A DNA stretch of 64,000 nucleotides from UBA4742 sp002403895 (GTDB taxonomy: Bacteria; Actinomycetota; Acidimicrobiia; Acidimicrobiales; Acidimicrobilacustridaceae). Under the pieces are notes generated by a model that searched no databases, was not told where the DNA came from, and worked only from the letters and a program-made list of their open reading frames with translations. This document shows positions 32,283 to 41,406 of this stretch, one piece after another (position 1 is the stretch's first letter; every line of letters begins with the position of its first letter). The stretch is from the NCBI GenBank assembly GCA_036823295.1, contig DAISGD010000007.1, positions 1 to 64,000 of the forward strand, written 5' to 3'. The translations under genes and the position numbers were made by a program.

Positions 32283-32762
32283 TCAGTCGACGAGCCCATC
32301 GAGGGAGAGCCTCTGCCCGGCTTGGAGCGGCCCGGACCCGGCGCGAGACGACAGCTCGTCGACGAGGGCCCGGATATCACCGGAGGGATGGAGATGGTGG
32401 GCGATTGACCACAAGGTGTCGCCCGACCTCACCACGTAGGTGGCCGACGGCCTGGCTGAGGCGGCGGAGGCAGCGGGTGCAACCGACGCGGGACGGGCCT
32501 CGGCCCGGGCGGCGCCACCCCCGAGCATGACGCCCAGACCGGTCACGGCCAGATAGGCCACCACCACGATGGAGACCACCCCGAAGAGCACCCCGAGCCG
32601 ACGGCGGTGGTAGACGGCCGGATGGACAGGGCGCGCTTTGCGGGCGTAGGCCCGGGCTGCCTGACGACCACCAGGGATGACCCGCAGCGGCGGGCGGGAG
32701 GACGTAGGAGCCGGGCGGCGGGCCGGCGTAGAGCGGGGGTACGGAGCGATCACTGCAGCCAT
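32283..32762 (-). CDS. LysM-domain SOS cell-division suppressor (ChiZ/DivS/YneA type)
   Basis: 159 residues from ATG 32762, with GAGGAGA upstream. A basic N-terminal cytoplasmic part (~60 residues) precedes one transmembrane helix (LGVLFGVVSIVVVAYLAVTG). An Ala/Ser-rich linker and a C-terminal LysM domain (YVVRSGDTLWSIAHHLHP) that binds peptidoglycan follow. Its place, divergent from lexA and followed by nrdR, matches Rv2719c (ChiZ) of M. tuberculosis and divS of C. glutamicum, which delay division during the SOS response. Two LexA-type boxes lie within 185 bp upstream of its start. Confidence 0.88.
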   Translation of the reverse strand: MAAVIAPYPRSTPARRPAPTSSRPPLRVIPGGRQAARAYARKARPVHPAVYHRRRLGVLFGVVSIVVVAYLAVTGLGVMLGGGAARAEARPASVAPAASAASARPSATYVVRSGDTLWSIAHHLHPSGDIRALVDELSSRAGSGPLQAGQRLSLDGLVD

Positions 32763-32916
32763 GGGAACCACTCTCCTCAGAGGGTGTGACAAGAACTCGA
32801 GCCGACTCGGGTCAGGCCGCCCTCCGCACCTCAGCGGGCCTGCCCGAGCCAGTCGAACCGGCACCTCTCGATGGCCCACCATTTGGGCAACCACCACTCG
32901 GCGGAGCGATTCTGCT

Positions 32917-32930
32917 AGAACAGTCGTTCG
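32917..32930. promoter_or_regulatory. LexA (SOS) box 1
   Basis: AGAACAGTCGTTCG contains GAAC-N4-GTTC (32918-32929). It is the box nearest the LysM suppressor gene and is directly followed by box 2. Confidence 0.7.
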
Positions 32931-32931
32931 T

Positions 32932-32945
32932 CGAACGATCGTTCG
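32932..32945. promoter_or_regulatory. LexA (SOS) box 2
   Basis: CGAACGATCGTTCG is a perfect palindrome and fits the Gram-positive consensus CGAACRNRYGTTYC at the core positions. Confidence 0.9.
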
Positions 32946-32966
32946 GCTCTGGACTCCAGCCAATCA

Positions 32967-32980
32967 CGAACGCCTGTTCG
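32967..32980. promoter_or_regulatory. LexA (SOS) box 3
   Basis: CGAACGCCTGTTCG is identical over 14 bases to the box in the recA promoter at 45735-45748. Confidence 0.9.
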
Positions 32981-33012
32981 ACGTCAAGGCCATTCTCGAA
33001 CAGTGATCTGAT

Positions 33013-33026
33013 CGAACAACCGTTTG
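33013..33026. promoter_or_regulatory. LexA (SOS) box 4
   Basis: CGAACAACCGTTTG is a near-consensus box on the lexA side, 116 bp before the lexA start codon. It would serve lexA autoregulation. Confidence 0.75.
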
Positions 33027-33141
33027 CTTTGGCCCACGATCCCGTGGTACCGTACATATGTTCGTTCCCCTCTACTCCAGTCACCCGAGTGGCGGCCCGG
33101 CTCGCGTCCGACCGTCGCCCTCCTGCTCAAAGGAGCCCGCC

Positions 33142-33780
33142 GTGTCCGTCAGCCAGCCGCTCACCGAGCGCCAGCAGTCCATTCTCGACTTCATCGAACA
33201 GCAAATGAGCGAGCGCGGCTATCCCCCCTCGGTCCGCGAGATCGGCGAGGCGGTCGGGTTGACCTCACCCTCGTCGGTCCACGCCCACCTCGGCACGCTC
33301 CAGCGGCTCGGGTACCTCCGGCGCGACCCCACCAAGCCCCGGGCCATCGAGGTCCGTTACGACCCGACCTCGGGCGCTTCCGACCTCGACCGCCGCCCGG
33401 TCCGCCACGTGCCCCTGGTCGGTGACGTCGCCGCCGGCACCGACGTATTGGCGCAGGAGAACGTCGAAGAGGTCCTGCCCCTGCCCGCCGACTTCACCGG
33501 CGGCGGTGACCTGTTCATGCTCCGGGTCAGGGGTGATTCCATGATCGAGGCCGGCATCCTCGACGGTGACTTCATCGTGGCCCGTTCGCAGGCCACCGCG
33601 GAGAAGGGCGACATCGTCGTGGCCGGCATTCCCGGCGACGAGGCCACGGTCAAGACCTACACGGTCAAGGGTGACCACATCGTCTTGGTGCCCTCCAACT
33701 CCCGCCTGTCGCCGATGGTCTTCGATCCGTCCGAGGTGTCGGTGTTCGGCAAGGTCGTCACGGTCATGCGCAAGCTCTGA
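33142..33780 (+). CDS. lexA: SOS repressor LexA
   Basis: 212 residues from GTG 33142, with AAAGGAG seven bases upstream. The N-terminal winged helix (SVREIGEAVGLTSPSSVHAH) binds SOS boxes. The autocleavage site Ala-Gly is in GDVAAGTDV. The S24-type catalytic dyad is Ser in RGDSMIEAG and Lys in ATVKTYTVKGD. RecA-ssDNA filaments trigger self-cleavage. Four boxes lie between it and the divergent LysM suppressor gene, and one in the recA promoter. This gives a compact SOS circuit in the window. Confidence 0.97.
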   Translation: MSVSQPLTERQQSILDFIEQQMSERGYPPSVREIGEAVGLTSPSSVHAHLGTLQRLGYLRRDPTKPRAIEVRYDPTSGASDLDRRPVRHVPLVGDVAAGTDVLAQENVEEVLPLPADFTGGGDLFMLRVRGDSMIEAGILDGDFIVARSQATAEKGDIVVAGIPGDEATVKTYTVKGDHIVLVPSNSRLSPMVFDPSEVSVFGKVVTVMRKL

Positions 33781-33833
33781 GCCCCGGCTCGATCACCTCT
33801 GCCCTGCCAGCCACGTCAGGCCAGAACCATCCA

Positions 33834-33867
33834 CGAGGGGCCGCTGCCACTAGGCGGCGGCCCCTCG
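33834..33867 (+). terminator. lexA terminator hairpin
   Basis: CGAGGGGCCGC (33834-33844) pairs with GCGGCCCCTCG (33857-33867). The stem extends inward by four or five pairs to an ACTA loop. It starts 54 bp after the lexA stop. It is followed by CCTGGTTCTTCGG rather than a clean T-run. Confidence 0.8.
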
Positions 33868-33881
33868 CCTGGTTCTTCGGT

Positions 33882-33926
33882 CGGTTCCCAGGTGCTCGGT
33901 TCCCAGTTGCTCGGTTCCCGGTTGCT
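33882..33926. repeat. 15-bp tandem repeat, three copies
   Basis: CGGTTCCCAGGTGCT, CGGTTCCCAGTTGCT and CGGTTCCCGGTTGCT follow each other at 33882, 33897 and 33912. They lie between the lexA terminator and the 3' end of the peroxiredoxin gene. Confidence 0.85.
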
Positions 33927-33930
33927 CGGG

Positions 33931-34392
33931 TTACAGCTTCTCGAGCGCCTCGGTGTAGCGGCTCTTCTCGCGGGCCGTGCCGAGATCGGGGGTGGCGAAT
34001 GTGTCCACCACGGCCCCGCCGGTGTTGATCAAGAACGTGGCCCGATTGGCGCAGCCAAGGGCATCGTTGAATACGCCATAGGCCTTGGCCACCTCACCGT
34101 GGGGCCAGAAGTCGGAAAGCACCGGGAACCCGAAGCCCTGCTTCTCGGCCCACTGTGCCTGAGCAAAGCGGGTGTCACAAGAGCAGGCCAGCACCTGGAC
34201 CCCGGCCGCCTCGAACTCGCTGTAGTTATCGCGAAGCGCGCACAGCTCACCTTCGCAGACGCCGGTGAACGTGAACGGATAGAACACCAGGGCAACGGCC
34301 TTCTCCCCTCGGAAGTCGGCAAGGCCCACGGCCTCGCCATTGTGGTCCTTCAGGGAAAATTCCGGGGCTTGCTGCCCGATCTCGATGGCCAT
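33931..34392 (-). CDS. AhpE-type peroxiredoxin
   Basis: 153 residues from ATG 34392. Thioredoxin fold with the peroxidatic Cys in FTFTGVCEGELC (~residue 46). The WPHGEVAKAYGVFN and ANRATFLI segments are characteristic of mycobacterial AhpE (Rv2238c). It reduces peroxides in the cytoplasm, in mycobacteria with mycoredoxin and mycothiol. A second Cys in the active-site loop (GELCALRD) and a CSCD pair could serve as resolving residues. It lies 57 bp downstream of dapE on the same strand. Confidence 0.92.
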   Translation of the reverse strand: MAIEIGQQAPEFSLKDHNGEAVGLADFRGEKAVALVFYPFTFTGVCEGELCALRDNYSEFEAAGVQVLACSCDTRFAQAQWAEKQGFGFPVLSDFWPHGEVAKAYGVFNDALGCANRATFLINTGGAVVDTFATPDLGTAREKSRYTEALEKL

Positions 34393-34449
34393 CGCTGCTC
34401 CTCAGCTGGTCGGGAGCCACGGTCGGCTCCAACGGTGCGTCAGCGGAGT

Positions 34450-35537
34450 CTAAGGAAGCGAACCACCATCGGCGCCCTGGCGGAGGAGATCGTCGAGGGC
34501 GGCGAAGGCGGCTTCGAGGTCGCTGCGGGTCACGAACTCCCCGGCGGTGTGGGCGATCGTGGCGTCTCCGGGACCGAAGTTGACGGCCGGCAAACCGAGT
34601 CCGCTGAAGCGGGCCACGTCCGTCCACCCCAGCTTGGCGTTGACCGCCAGGCCGTGGCGACCCTGCAGGGCGGCCAGCAATGGATGGTCCAACCCGGGAG
34701 CGGCAGCCGCGGCGAGATCCACCACCTCGAAGGTGTCTCCCGCTTCGAGCCAGGGCTCGACCACTGACTGGACGTGGGCCTCGGCCTCGGCCGGCGTGCG
34801 ATCGGGGGCGAAGCGGTGATTCAGCACGATCTCGACGTGGTCCGGCACCACGTTGTTGGCGACGCCGCCTTCGACTCGCACCACCTGGAGTGCCTCGTGG
34901 TACGTACAGCCCTGGATGGTGGGCTGGCGCTCGGGCGCCCGGGCGATGGCGGTCAGCAATGGCCCGGCCCGATGCACGGCGTTGCGGCCAATCCACGGGC
35001 GGGCGGTGTGTGCCCGCTCACCGGCCAGCGTGATCCGGATGCGCATCGTGCCCTGACAACCAGCCTCGATCACCGATGAGGTCGGCTCACCGAGGATGAC
35101 CGCATCCCCCACCAGGAGATCGGGACGCTCCTGGTGGAGCTCGAGGAGCCCGCTCTCGGCCGCCGCCACCTCCTCACGGGCATAGAAGACGTAGGTCACA
35201 TCCACCGAGGGGTCGGCCACGGTGCGGGCCAGCTCGACCATGACGGCGATGCCGCCCTTCATGTCGGTCGCACCCAGCCCCGACAAACGGTCGCCGTCGA
35301 TCACCGCCTCGGTGTTGCCGTTGGGGGCCACGGTGTCGGTGTGGCCGGCCAGGATCAGCCGCAGAGGCCGCCCCAGGGTGGTGCGGGCCACCAGATTGTC
35401 GCCGACGCGGGTGAGTTCCAGCCACGGCACCTCGACGAGGTGCGCGGTCAACCAGTCGACGATCGCCCCCTCGTCGCGACTGACCGACGGGATGGTGACC
35501 AGCTCGGCGGTGAGGCCGAGCAGGTCGGTCGATCCAC

Positions 35538-35541
<4 letters not shown>
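34450..35541 (-). CDS. dapE: Succinyl-diaminopimelate desuccinylase
   Basis: 363 residues from GTG 35541, which overlaps the dapD stop as GTGA. The M20 metallopeptidase ligands are visible: His/Asp in LAGHTDTV, Asp in LGATDMKGG, Glu-Glu in AREEVAAAE, Glu in LGEPTS and His near the end in ATIAHTAGE. Removes succinate to give LL-diaminopimelate for lysine and peptidoglycan. It is the last gene of the dap run. Confidence 0.95.
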
Positions 35542-36362
<821 letters not shown>

Positions 36363-36373
36363 GGGCGCCAACG

Positions 36374-37072
36374 CTACCGGACGGCGCCTACCCGCCAGCC
36401 CACAATCATCAGCCCGATTCCCACCAAGGCAGGGCCGCCGGCCAGCACGGCGAGACCCAGCCATCCGCCCAGCCAACTCCGACTGGCGCCCCGCCCAATG
36501 GCGAGGGTGCCGGTGGAGACCGCGCGCTGTTGGGTGGGATCGACGTCGGCGGCGGGAACGGGTTGGACGTGAAGCACGAACGTGCCGGCCTGGTCGACCT
36601 TGAGGACCGCCAGGCCCCTCCCCTGGTAGCGCCACACGTCGTAGGCCGCCGGGGCAGCGACCACCCCCGGCTTGCCCAGTGGTCGCACCTCGACCCGCTG
36701 CCCGGCCAGGGTGACAGCGTTTACATCGATGGCCGGGGGCAGGCTCGGCTTACTTTCGCCGGGGCCTTCCAGGTAGAGCACGTAGGTGCCGGCCTCATGA
36801 ATGGTGAAGATTCGGTCTTGCTCGACTAAGGGGTAACGCTTGAACCCGAACGGCGACAAGAAGATGCCCCACACCACCACCGCGACCAGGCTGGTCCCCA
36901 CCAGGGCGATACCAGCCGGGAGCAACAGACGAGCCGGCGATCGCCGCACGGCCGAGACGCCGGGTGGCCCGATCGGCGAGGAGAGATCGGCAACCAGCGG
37001 ACCGGGAATCACGGCCGAGATGCCCTCACGGGTGGTCGGGTGCGCCCCGGGGCGGGGGCGGGGGTTCGTCAT
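36374..37072 (-). CDS. Two-helix envelope protein inside the dap run
   Basis: 232 residues from ATG 37072. A ~55-residue cytoplasmic N-terminus precedes helix one (LLLPAGIALVGTSLVAVVVW). An extracytoplasmic beta-rich domain (IHEAGTYVLYLEGPGESKPS, AGTFVLHVQPV) and a second helix near the C-terminus follow. The 5' end overlaps the upstream gene by 47 bp in another frame. The domain between the helices resembles that of the next gene (AGTYKVFVEYPGAG). I infer paralogues by duplication. Function unknown. Confidence 0.72.
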   Translation of the reverse strand: MTNPRPRPGAHPTTREGISAVIPGPLVADLSSPIGPPGVSAVRRSPARLLLPAGIALVGTSLVAVVVWGIFLSPFGFKRYPLVEQDRIFTIHEAGTYVLYLEGPGESKPSLPPAIDVNAVTLAGQRVEVRPLGKPGVVAAPAAYDVWRYQGRGLAVLKVDQAGTFVLHVQPVPAADVDPTQQRAVSTGTLAIGRGASRSWLGGWLGLAVLAGGPALVGIGLMIVGWRVGAVR

Positions 37073-38084
37073 CCGGACTCGGCGACGGCGTCTCGGGGGC
37101 ACTCAGCGGCGGCGTTGGCGTGACGCCGGGAGCCGAGCCCCATCCGGGCGGGTGGGCCGGAGGTGGTGGGTCCGCGGGCAACGCCGGCGGCGTGGTGGTT
37201 GACGTGGGTCCGGCTGGAGGCGGGCCGGGGACCGGCGGGGTGCCCCACGACGGTTGCGGTGGTGGTTGCGGCGCGCCGTAGCCAGGCGCGCCGTAGCCAG
37301 GCGCGCCGTAGCCAGGCGGTCCGTAGCCAGGCGGTCCGTAGCCAGGCGGTCCGTAGCCCCCCTGACCTCCGTAAGGCGTCGATGGGTACCCGGGTGCCGA
37401 CCCGTACCCGGCGAACGGGGGCGGACCGGACTGCTTCTTCCACCGGCTGCGCCGCACGGCGGTCACGATGATGAGGATGAGGCCGATCAGGACGCCGACG
37501 GCGCCGACACCGACCGCGCCCAAGATCTGCCCGGCGATGGATAAGTCGATGCCCTTGCCCACCGTGACTTGCACAAAGCGGGATGACCCCGTCGCCGATT
37601 GCGCCACGCTGACGTGGTACGACCCCGATGTCGCGGCCACGAACTCCCCGATCGACCTGCCCTCCCTCCCGTTCCAGCTATAGGTTTCGCGGAAGTTGGG
37701 GGAGGTGACGGGCACGTTCTGATTCTGCGGCCCGGTCACATCGACGGCCCCCACCCCGACCGGGATGCCGAAGTCGATACCGGCCCCGGGGTACTCGACG
37801 AAGACCTTGTAGGTGCCGGCTTTGAGCGACATGGTGCTCTCCCCGGGCACCGGAACGCGGGGGTAATTCTCCACCGCGCCGAACACTCCCAAGATGGCGA
37901 TGACCATCCACACCATGCCGCCGATGCCGCCGGCGGCCAGGATCAGCGCCCCGATCCAGTACCCCGCGGCCGATGGCCGCTTAGTTGTGCCGGCGACAGG
38001 ACCCGGCGCGGTGGCGGGACCGGCCGCACCGGGACCGGGGGCTCCGAAAGGTGCTGCACCAGTCGGCTCGGTAGGGAAGGTCAT
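37026..38084 (-). CDS. Two-helix envelope protein with GYGPP repeats
   Basis: 352 residues from ATG 38084. A Pro/Ala-rich N-terminus, helix one (~43-70) and an outside domain with LKAGTYKVFVEYPGAG and SGSYHVSVAQSATG come first. Helix two (~185-210) and a ~140-residue cytoplasmic tail of Gly/Tyr/Pro repeats (GYGPP and GYGAP units) then Thr/Pro-rich sequence follow. The gene is 39 bp downstream of dapC's start-side neighbour order (hflX, dapC, this gene is reversed: it follows dapC's stop at 38124). Tails of this kind can drive condensation or bind SH3/WW-like partners. The role is unknown. Confidence 0.72.
   Translation of the reverse strand: MTFPTEPTGAAPFGAPGPGAAGPATAPGPVAGTTKRPSAAGYWIGALILAAGGIGGMVWMVIAILGVFGAVENYPRVPVPGESTMSLKAGTYKVFVEYPGAGIDFGIPVGVGAVDVTGPQNQNVPVTSPNFRETYSWNGREGRSIGEFVAATSGSYHVSVAQSATGSSRFVQVTVGKGIDLSIAGQILGAVGVGAVGVLIGLILIIVTAVRRSRWKKQSGPPPFAGYGSAPGYPSTPYGGQGGYGPPGYGPPGYGPPGYGAPGYGAPGYGAPQPPPQPSWGTPPVPGPPPAGPTSTTTPPALPADPPPPAHPPGWGSAPGVTPTPPLSAPETPSPSPDDEPPPPPRGAPDHP
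37273..37358. repeat. 15-bp coding tandem repeat
   Basis: Three copies of GCGCCGTAGCCAGGC (37273-37317), two of GGTCCGTAGCCAGGC (37318-37347) and a partial copy encode the GYGAP/GYGPP units on the minus strand. The near-identity at DNA level points to recent slippage or expansion. Confidence 0.9.
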
Positions 38085-38123
38085 GACCTCAGTGTGGCCT
38101 ACCGGACCCGGGGCCGGCGGCGA

Positions 38124-39245
38124 TCATTCAACCCCGAGGCGGCGAGCCACCAGATCGAGTTGTTCGTCGGGACGAACCATGGCGAACCGGACGTGGTCGC
38201 GGCCCGCGTCACCGTAAAAGTCCCCGGGACTGGCCAGCACTCCGGCCTCGCTGGCCAGCCGGCGGGCGAAGGCCCAGGCGTCACCGTCGGGGGCAGGAAC
38301 CCACAAATAGAACGCCCCCTGCGGAAGCGGTGCGTCGATGTCGATGCCCGCCAGGATCCGTTGCGTACGGGCCAACCGAGCCTTATAGCGGCTCCGCTGG
38401 AGGTCCACATGCTCGTCGTCCTCCCAGGCGGCCACCGCCGCAGCCTGCACTGGTCCTGCCACCATGAACCCGGCGTGCTTACGCACCTCGGAGAGGTAGG
38501 TGACCAGCTCGGCGTCACCGGCGTAGCAGCCGACCCGGGCTCCGGCCAGATTCGAGCGCTTGGACAGCGAGTGCACGGCCACGACCCCGGCCGTGCCGTA
38601 CTCCAGGATCGTTCGCGCCGGACCGTCCCACGTGAACTCGACGTAGCACTCGTCGCTGAAGACCGGCACGTCGTGGGCCCGCCCCCACGCCGCAGCCGCC
38701 GCCAGGTCGTCGAGGCCGCCGGCGGGATTGCCCGGGGTGTTGACCCACAGGCACAGCGCCCGCTCGGCGTCGCCGGGACCGATGGCCGAGCAGTCGAGGC
38801 GGAAGGCCTCGTCCACCGGGACAGCCACGGCCCGACAGCCGGCCAGCGTGGCCCCCATGGCGTAGGTGGGGTAGCTCACCGCTGGATACAGCACCGTGTC
38901 GCGACCCGGACGACGCAACCGCAACCACTGGGGCAGCCCGGCCACGAACTCCTTGGAGCCGATACAGGCCGCCACCTGGGCCGGGTCGATGGCCACGCCC
39001 AGCCGGCGCTGCATCCATCCGGAGGCGGCGGCCCGGAATGCCGGCGAGCCGATCGAAGGGGGGTAGCCCCGCTCGGCACCAGAGTGGGCCAGGGCCTCGA
39101 CCACCGCGGCCGGCGGCGGGTCGGTGGGCGTGCCCACCGAGAGGTCCACGCAACCTCCGGGATGCTCGGCGGCGAGGGCCTCGAGCTCCCGCAACCGGTC
39201 ATAGGGATACGGGGGCGGCACGAACCCGCCAGGCTCGGCGCTCAC
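38124..39245 (-). CDS. dapC: Succinyldiaminopimelate transaminase
   Basis: 373 residues from GTG 39245, overlapping the hflX stop as GTGA. Fold-type I PLP aminotransferase: NTPGNPAGG, the Asp in FSDECYVEF and the PLP-Lys in SLSKRSNLAGARVG. Placement among dapF, dapD and dapE supports the actinobacterial DapC assignment. Converts N-succinyl-2-amino-6-ketopimelate to N-succinyl-LL-diaminopimelate using glutamate. Confidence 0.92.
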   Translation of the reverse strand: MSAEPGGFVPPPYPYDRLRELEALAAEHPGGCVDLSVGTPTDPPPAAVVEALAHSGAERGYPPSIGSPAFRAAASGWMQRRLGVAIDPAQVAACIGSKEFVAGLPQWLRLRRPGRDTVLYPAVSYPTYAMGATLAGCRAVAVPVDEAFRLDCSAIGPGDAERALCLWVNTPGNPAGGLDDLAAAAAWGRAHDVPVFSDECYVEFTWDGPARTILEYGTAGVVAVHSLSKRSNLAGARVGCYAGDAELVTYLSEVRKHAGFMVAGPVQAAAVAAWEDDEHVDLQRSRYKARLARTQRILAGIDIDAPLPQGAFYLWVPAPDGDAWAFARRLASEAGVLASPGDFYGDAGRDHVRFAMVRPDEQLDLVARRLGVE

Positions 39246-40603
39246 GCGCCGGCCGTGCCCACGACGAAGGCTCGGAGCCGGGTGGTGGCGGCCGCGTCGA
39301 GACGGGCGCGGAGCCGCATGCCGTCGGGCTCGGCTTGTTCGACCAGCACCTCGCCCTCCCGATGGACCGAGGCCAGCACATCCCCCCGGTCGAAGGGCAC
39401 GTGGAGCTCCACCACCGAGGTGAGGGCCCGCAATCGGTCGCCAACGGCGCGCAGCAGCTCGTCGATGCCTTCACCGGTTCGGGCTGAGAAGGCGACCGAA
39501 CCCGGATGGGTATTGAGGTACCGGGCGGCGGCCTCAGCGGCGAGGTCGATCTTGTTGAAGGCCACCAGCTCGGGCACGTCAGCCGCCCCGATCTCGGCCA
39601 GCACCAGCCGTACGGCCTCGATGTGCTCGTCAGGCTCCGGGGTGGAGGCGTCCACGACGTGCACCAGCAGATCGGCGTCGGCCACCACCTCAAGCGTGGA
39701 CTTGAACGCCTCGACCAGCTGGTGGGGTAGCTTCTTCACGAATCCCACGGTGTCGGTCACCAACACCGGCTCGCCGCCCGGGAGATCCCGCCGGCGGGTG
39801 GTGGCGTCGAGCGTGGCGAACAGCCGGTCCTCGACGAGCACCCCGGCGTCGGTGAGCCGGTTGAGCAGGGTCGACTTGCCGGCGTTGGTGTACCCGACGA
39901 TGGCCGCGGTGCGCAGGCGGGACCGGCGCTGGGCCTTGCGCTGGGTGTCCCGGTGCTTGGCGATATCGCGGAGATCGGCTTCGAGTTTGTGGATGCGACG
40001 GACGAGCCGCCGGCGGTCCACCTCGAGCTGGGTCTCACCCGGGCCACGGGTGCCGATACCGCCACCTTGTTGGCTGAGCGTGCCCCCCCTGCCCCGCAGC
40101 CGGGGCAGGCGATAGCGGAGCTGGGCCAGCTCGACCTGCGCCTTGCCCTCCTGGCTGTGGGCGTTCTGGGCGAAGATGTCGAGGATGACCGCGGTGCGGT
40201 CGAGCGCGCTACGACCGAGCAGCTTTTCCAGGTTGAACTGCTGGGCGGGGGTGAGCTCGTTGTCGAACACGACGGTGTCGGCGTCGACGTCCTCGGCCAG
40301 CTCGCGCAACTCCTCGGCCTTGCCCTTCCCGATGAAGGTCGCCGGCACGATCGCGGTGCGGCGCTGGACGACGCGGGCGGCCTCGTCAGCCCCGGCGGTG
40401 TCGACCAATTGCGACAACTCGTCGAGCGAACGCTCGGCGTCGTCTTCATGGGCGGGCGGCACCGTCACGCCGACGAGCACGATGCGCTCCCGGAAGGTGC
40501 GCTCGATGAGGCCACCGGAGGCACCGCCCAGCTCCCCGAAGCCACCCCGGTGGGTCTCCTCGGCGGGATTGCGTTCGCGCCGTCGACCGTTGCGCTCAGA
40601 CAT
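39242..40603 (-). CDS. hflX: GTPase HflX
   Basis: 453 residues. The HflX N-terminal domain is followed by a Gly-rich linker (GRGGTLSQQGGGIGTRGPGE) and the G domain with GYTNAGKST (G1), DTVGFVKK (G3) and NKIDLA (G4). HflX binds 50S/70S ribosomes and rescues or splits stalled or hibernating ribosomes. The start overlaps the dapF stop by 8 bp. Confidence 0.95.
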   Translation of the reverse strand: MSERNGRRRERNPAEETHRGGFGELGGASGGLIERTFRERIVLVGVTVPPAHEDDAERSLDELSQLVDTAGADEAARVVQRRTAIVPATFIGKGKAEELRELAEDVDADTVVFDNELTPAQQFNLEKLLGRSALDRTAVILDIFAQNAHSQEGKAQVELAQLRYRLPRLRGRGGTLSQQGGGIGTRGPGETQLEVDRRRLVRRIHKLEADLRDIAKHRDTQRKAQRRSRLRTAAIVGYTNAGKSTLLNRLTDAGVLVEDRLFATLDATTRRRDLPGGEPVLVTDTVGFVKKLPHQLVEAFKSTLEVVADADLLVHVVDASTPEPDEHIEAVRLVLAEIGAADVPELVAFNKIDLAAEAAARYLNTHPGSVAFSARTGEGIDELLRAVGDRLRALTSVVELHVPFDRGDVLASVHREGEVLVEQAEPDGMRLRARLDAAATTRLRAFVVGTAGA

Positions 40604-41402
40604 CAGCCAGCTCGATGGTGGCCACCTTCACGGCCGGTCCGATGAGCGTGATGGAGTCGCCGAGTTGCACCTCAGCGGTACCGCCGGGCATCTCCACCCG
40701 GACCCGGTCACCGACCAGGCCCCACTCATGAGCTACCCGGGCGGCGGCGCAGGCGCCGGTGCCGGACGCCTCCGTGATGCCCACTCCCCGCTCCCACACC
40801 CGCAAGGCGAGCGTGTCCTTACCCGCCGGGGCGATGAACTCCACGTTGACCCCGTCAGGGAAGCGACCCTCGAGCCAGGAGCCCTCGATGGCCACGTCGA
40901 CCTCATCCGGGTCGTCCACCAGCACCACCAGGTGGGGGTTGCCCATGTCGCCGGTCATGACCCGACGCTCACCCAGTCGCTCGGCCACGTCAGCCGGGAT
41001 CGCGGGACCGGGAGCGAATGGACCCATGTCCACGCTCACCAGGCTGGTGCACTGATCGTCGCTGACTTCGACCTGGAGGCGGCGTCGACCAGCATCGGTC
41101 GACACCACGAAGATCCCCTCACGCAGATCCCGGGCCTCGGCCAATGCCTGACCCAGGCACCGGATGCCGTTCCCGCTCATCTCGGCGCGGCTCCCATCGG
41201 CGTTGTAGAGGCGCATCACGACATCCACATCCGAGCCCGCCAGCGGCGCTTCACCATGAATCAGCCCGTCAGCCCCGATCCCCCGGCGACGGTCGCACAG
41301 GCGCTGTGCCAGGGCCCCGTCGATGGCCGGGACGCGGCCGTTGACCTCGTCGAGCACGACGAGGAAGTCGTTGGCCAGGCCGTGGTGTTTGGTGAGCTGC
41401 AC
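40596..41402 (-). CDS. dapF: Diaminopimelate epimerase
   Basis: 268 residues from GTG 41402, 4 bp downstream of the miaA stop. Both catalytic Cys are visible, in EMSGNGIRCLG and EASGTGACAAA. Cofactor-independent isomerisation of LL- to meso-diaminopimelate. It sits in the usual actinobacterial order miaB-miaA-dapF-hflX. Confidence 0.96.
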   Translation of the reverse strand: MQLTKHHGLANDFLVVLDEVNGRVPAIDGALAQRLCDRRRGIGADGLIHGEAPLAGSDVDVVMRLYNADGSRAEMSGNGIRCLGQALAEARDLREGIFVVSTDAGRRRLQVEVSDDQCTSLVSVDMGPFAPGPAIPADVAERLGERRVMTGDMGNPHLVVLVDDPDEVDVAIEGSWLEGRFPDGVNVEFIAPAGKDTLALRVWERGVGITEASGTGACAAARVAHEWGLVGDRVRVEMPGGTAEVQLGDSITLIGPAVKVATIELADV

Positions 41403-41406
41403 GCGG

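Noticed and set aside
37273..37358. Possible CRISPR-like array
   Set aside because: The 15-bp units are contiguous, without spacers, and are in frame within a coding gene.
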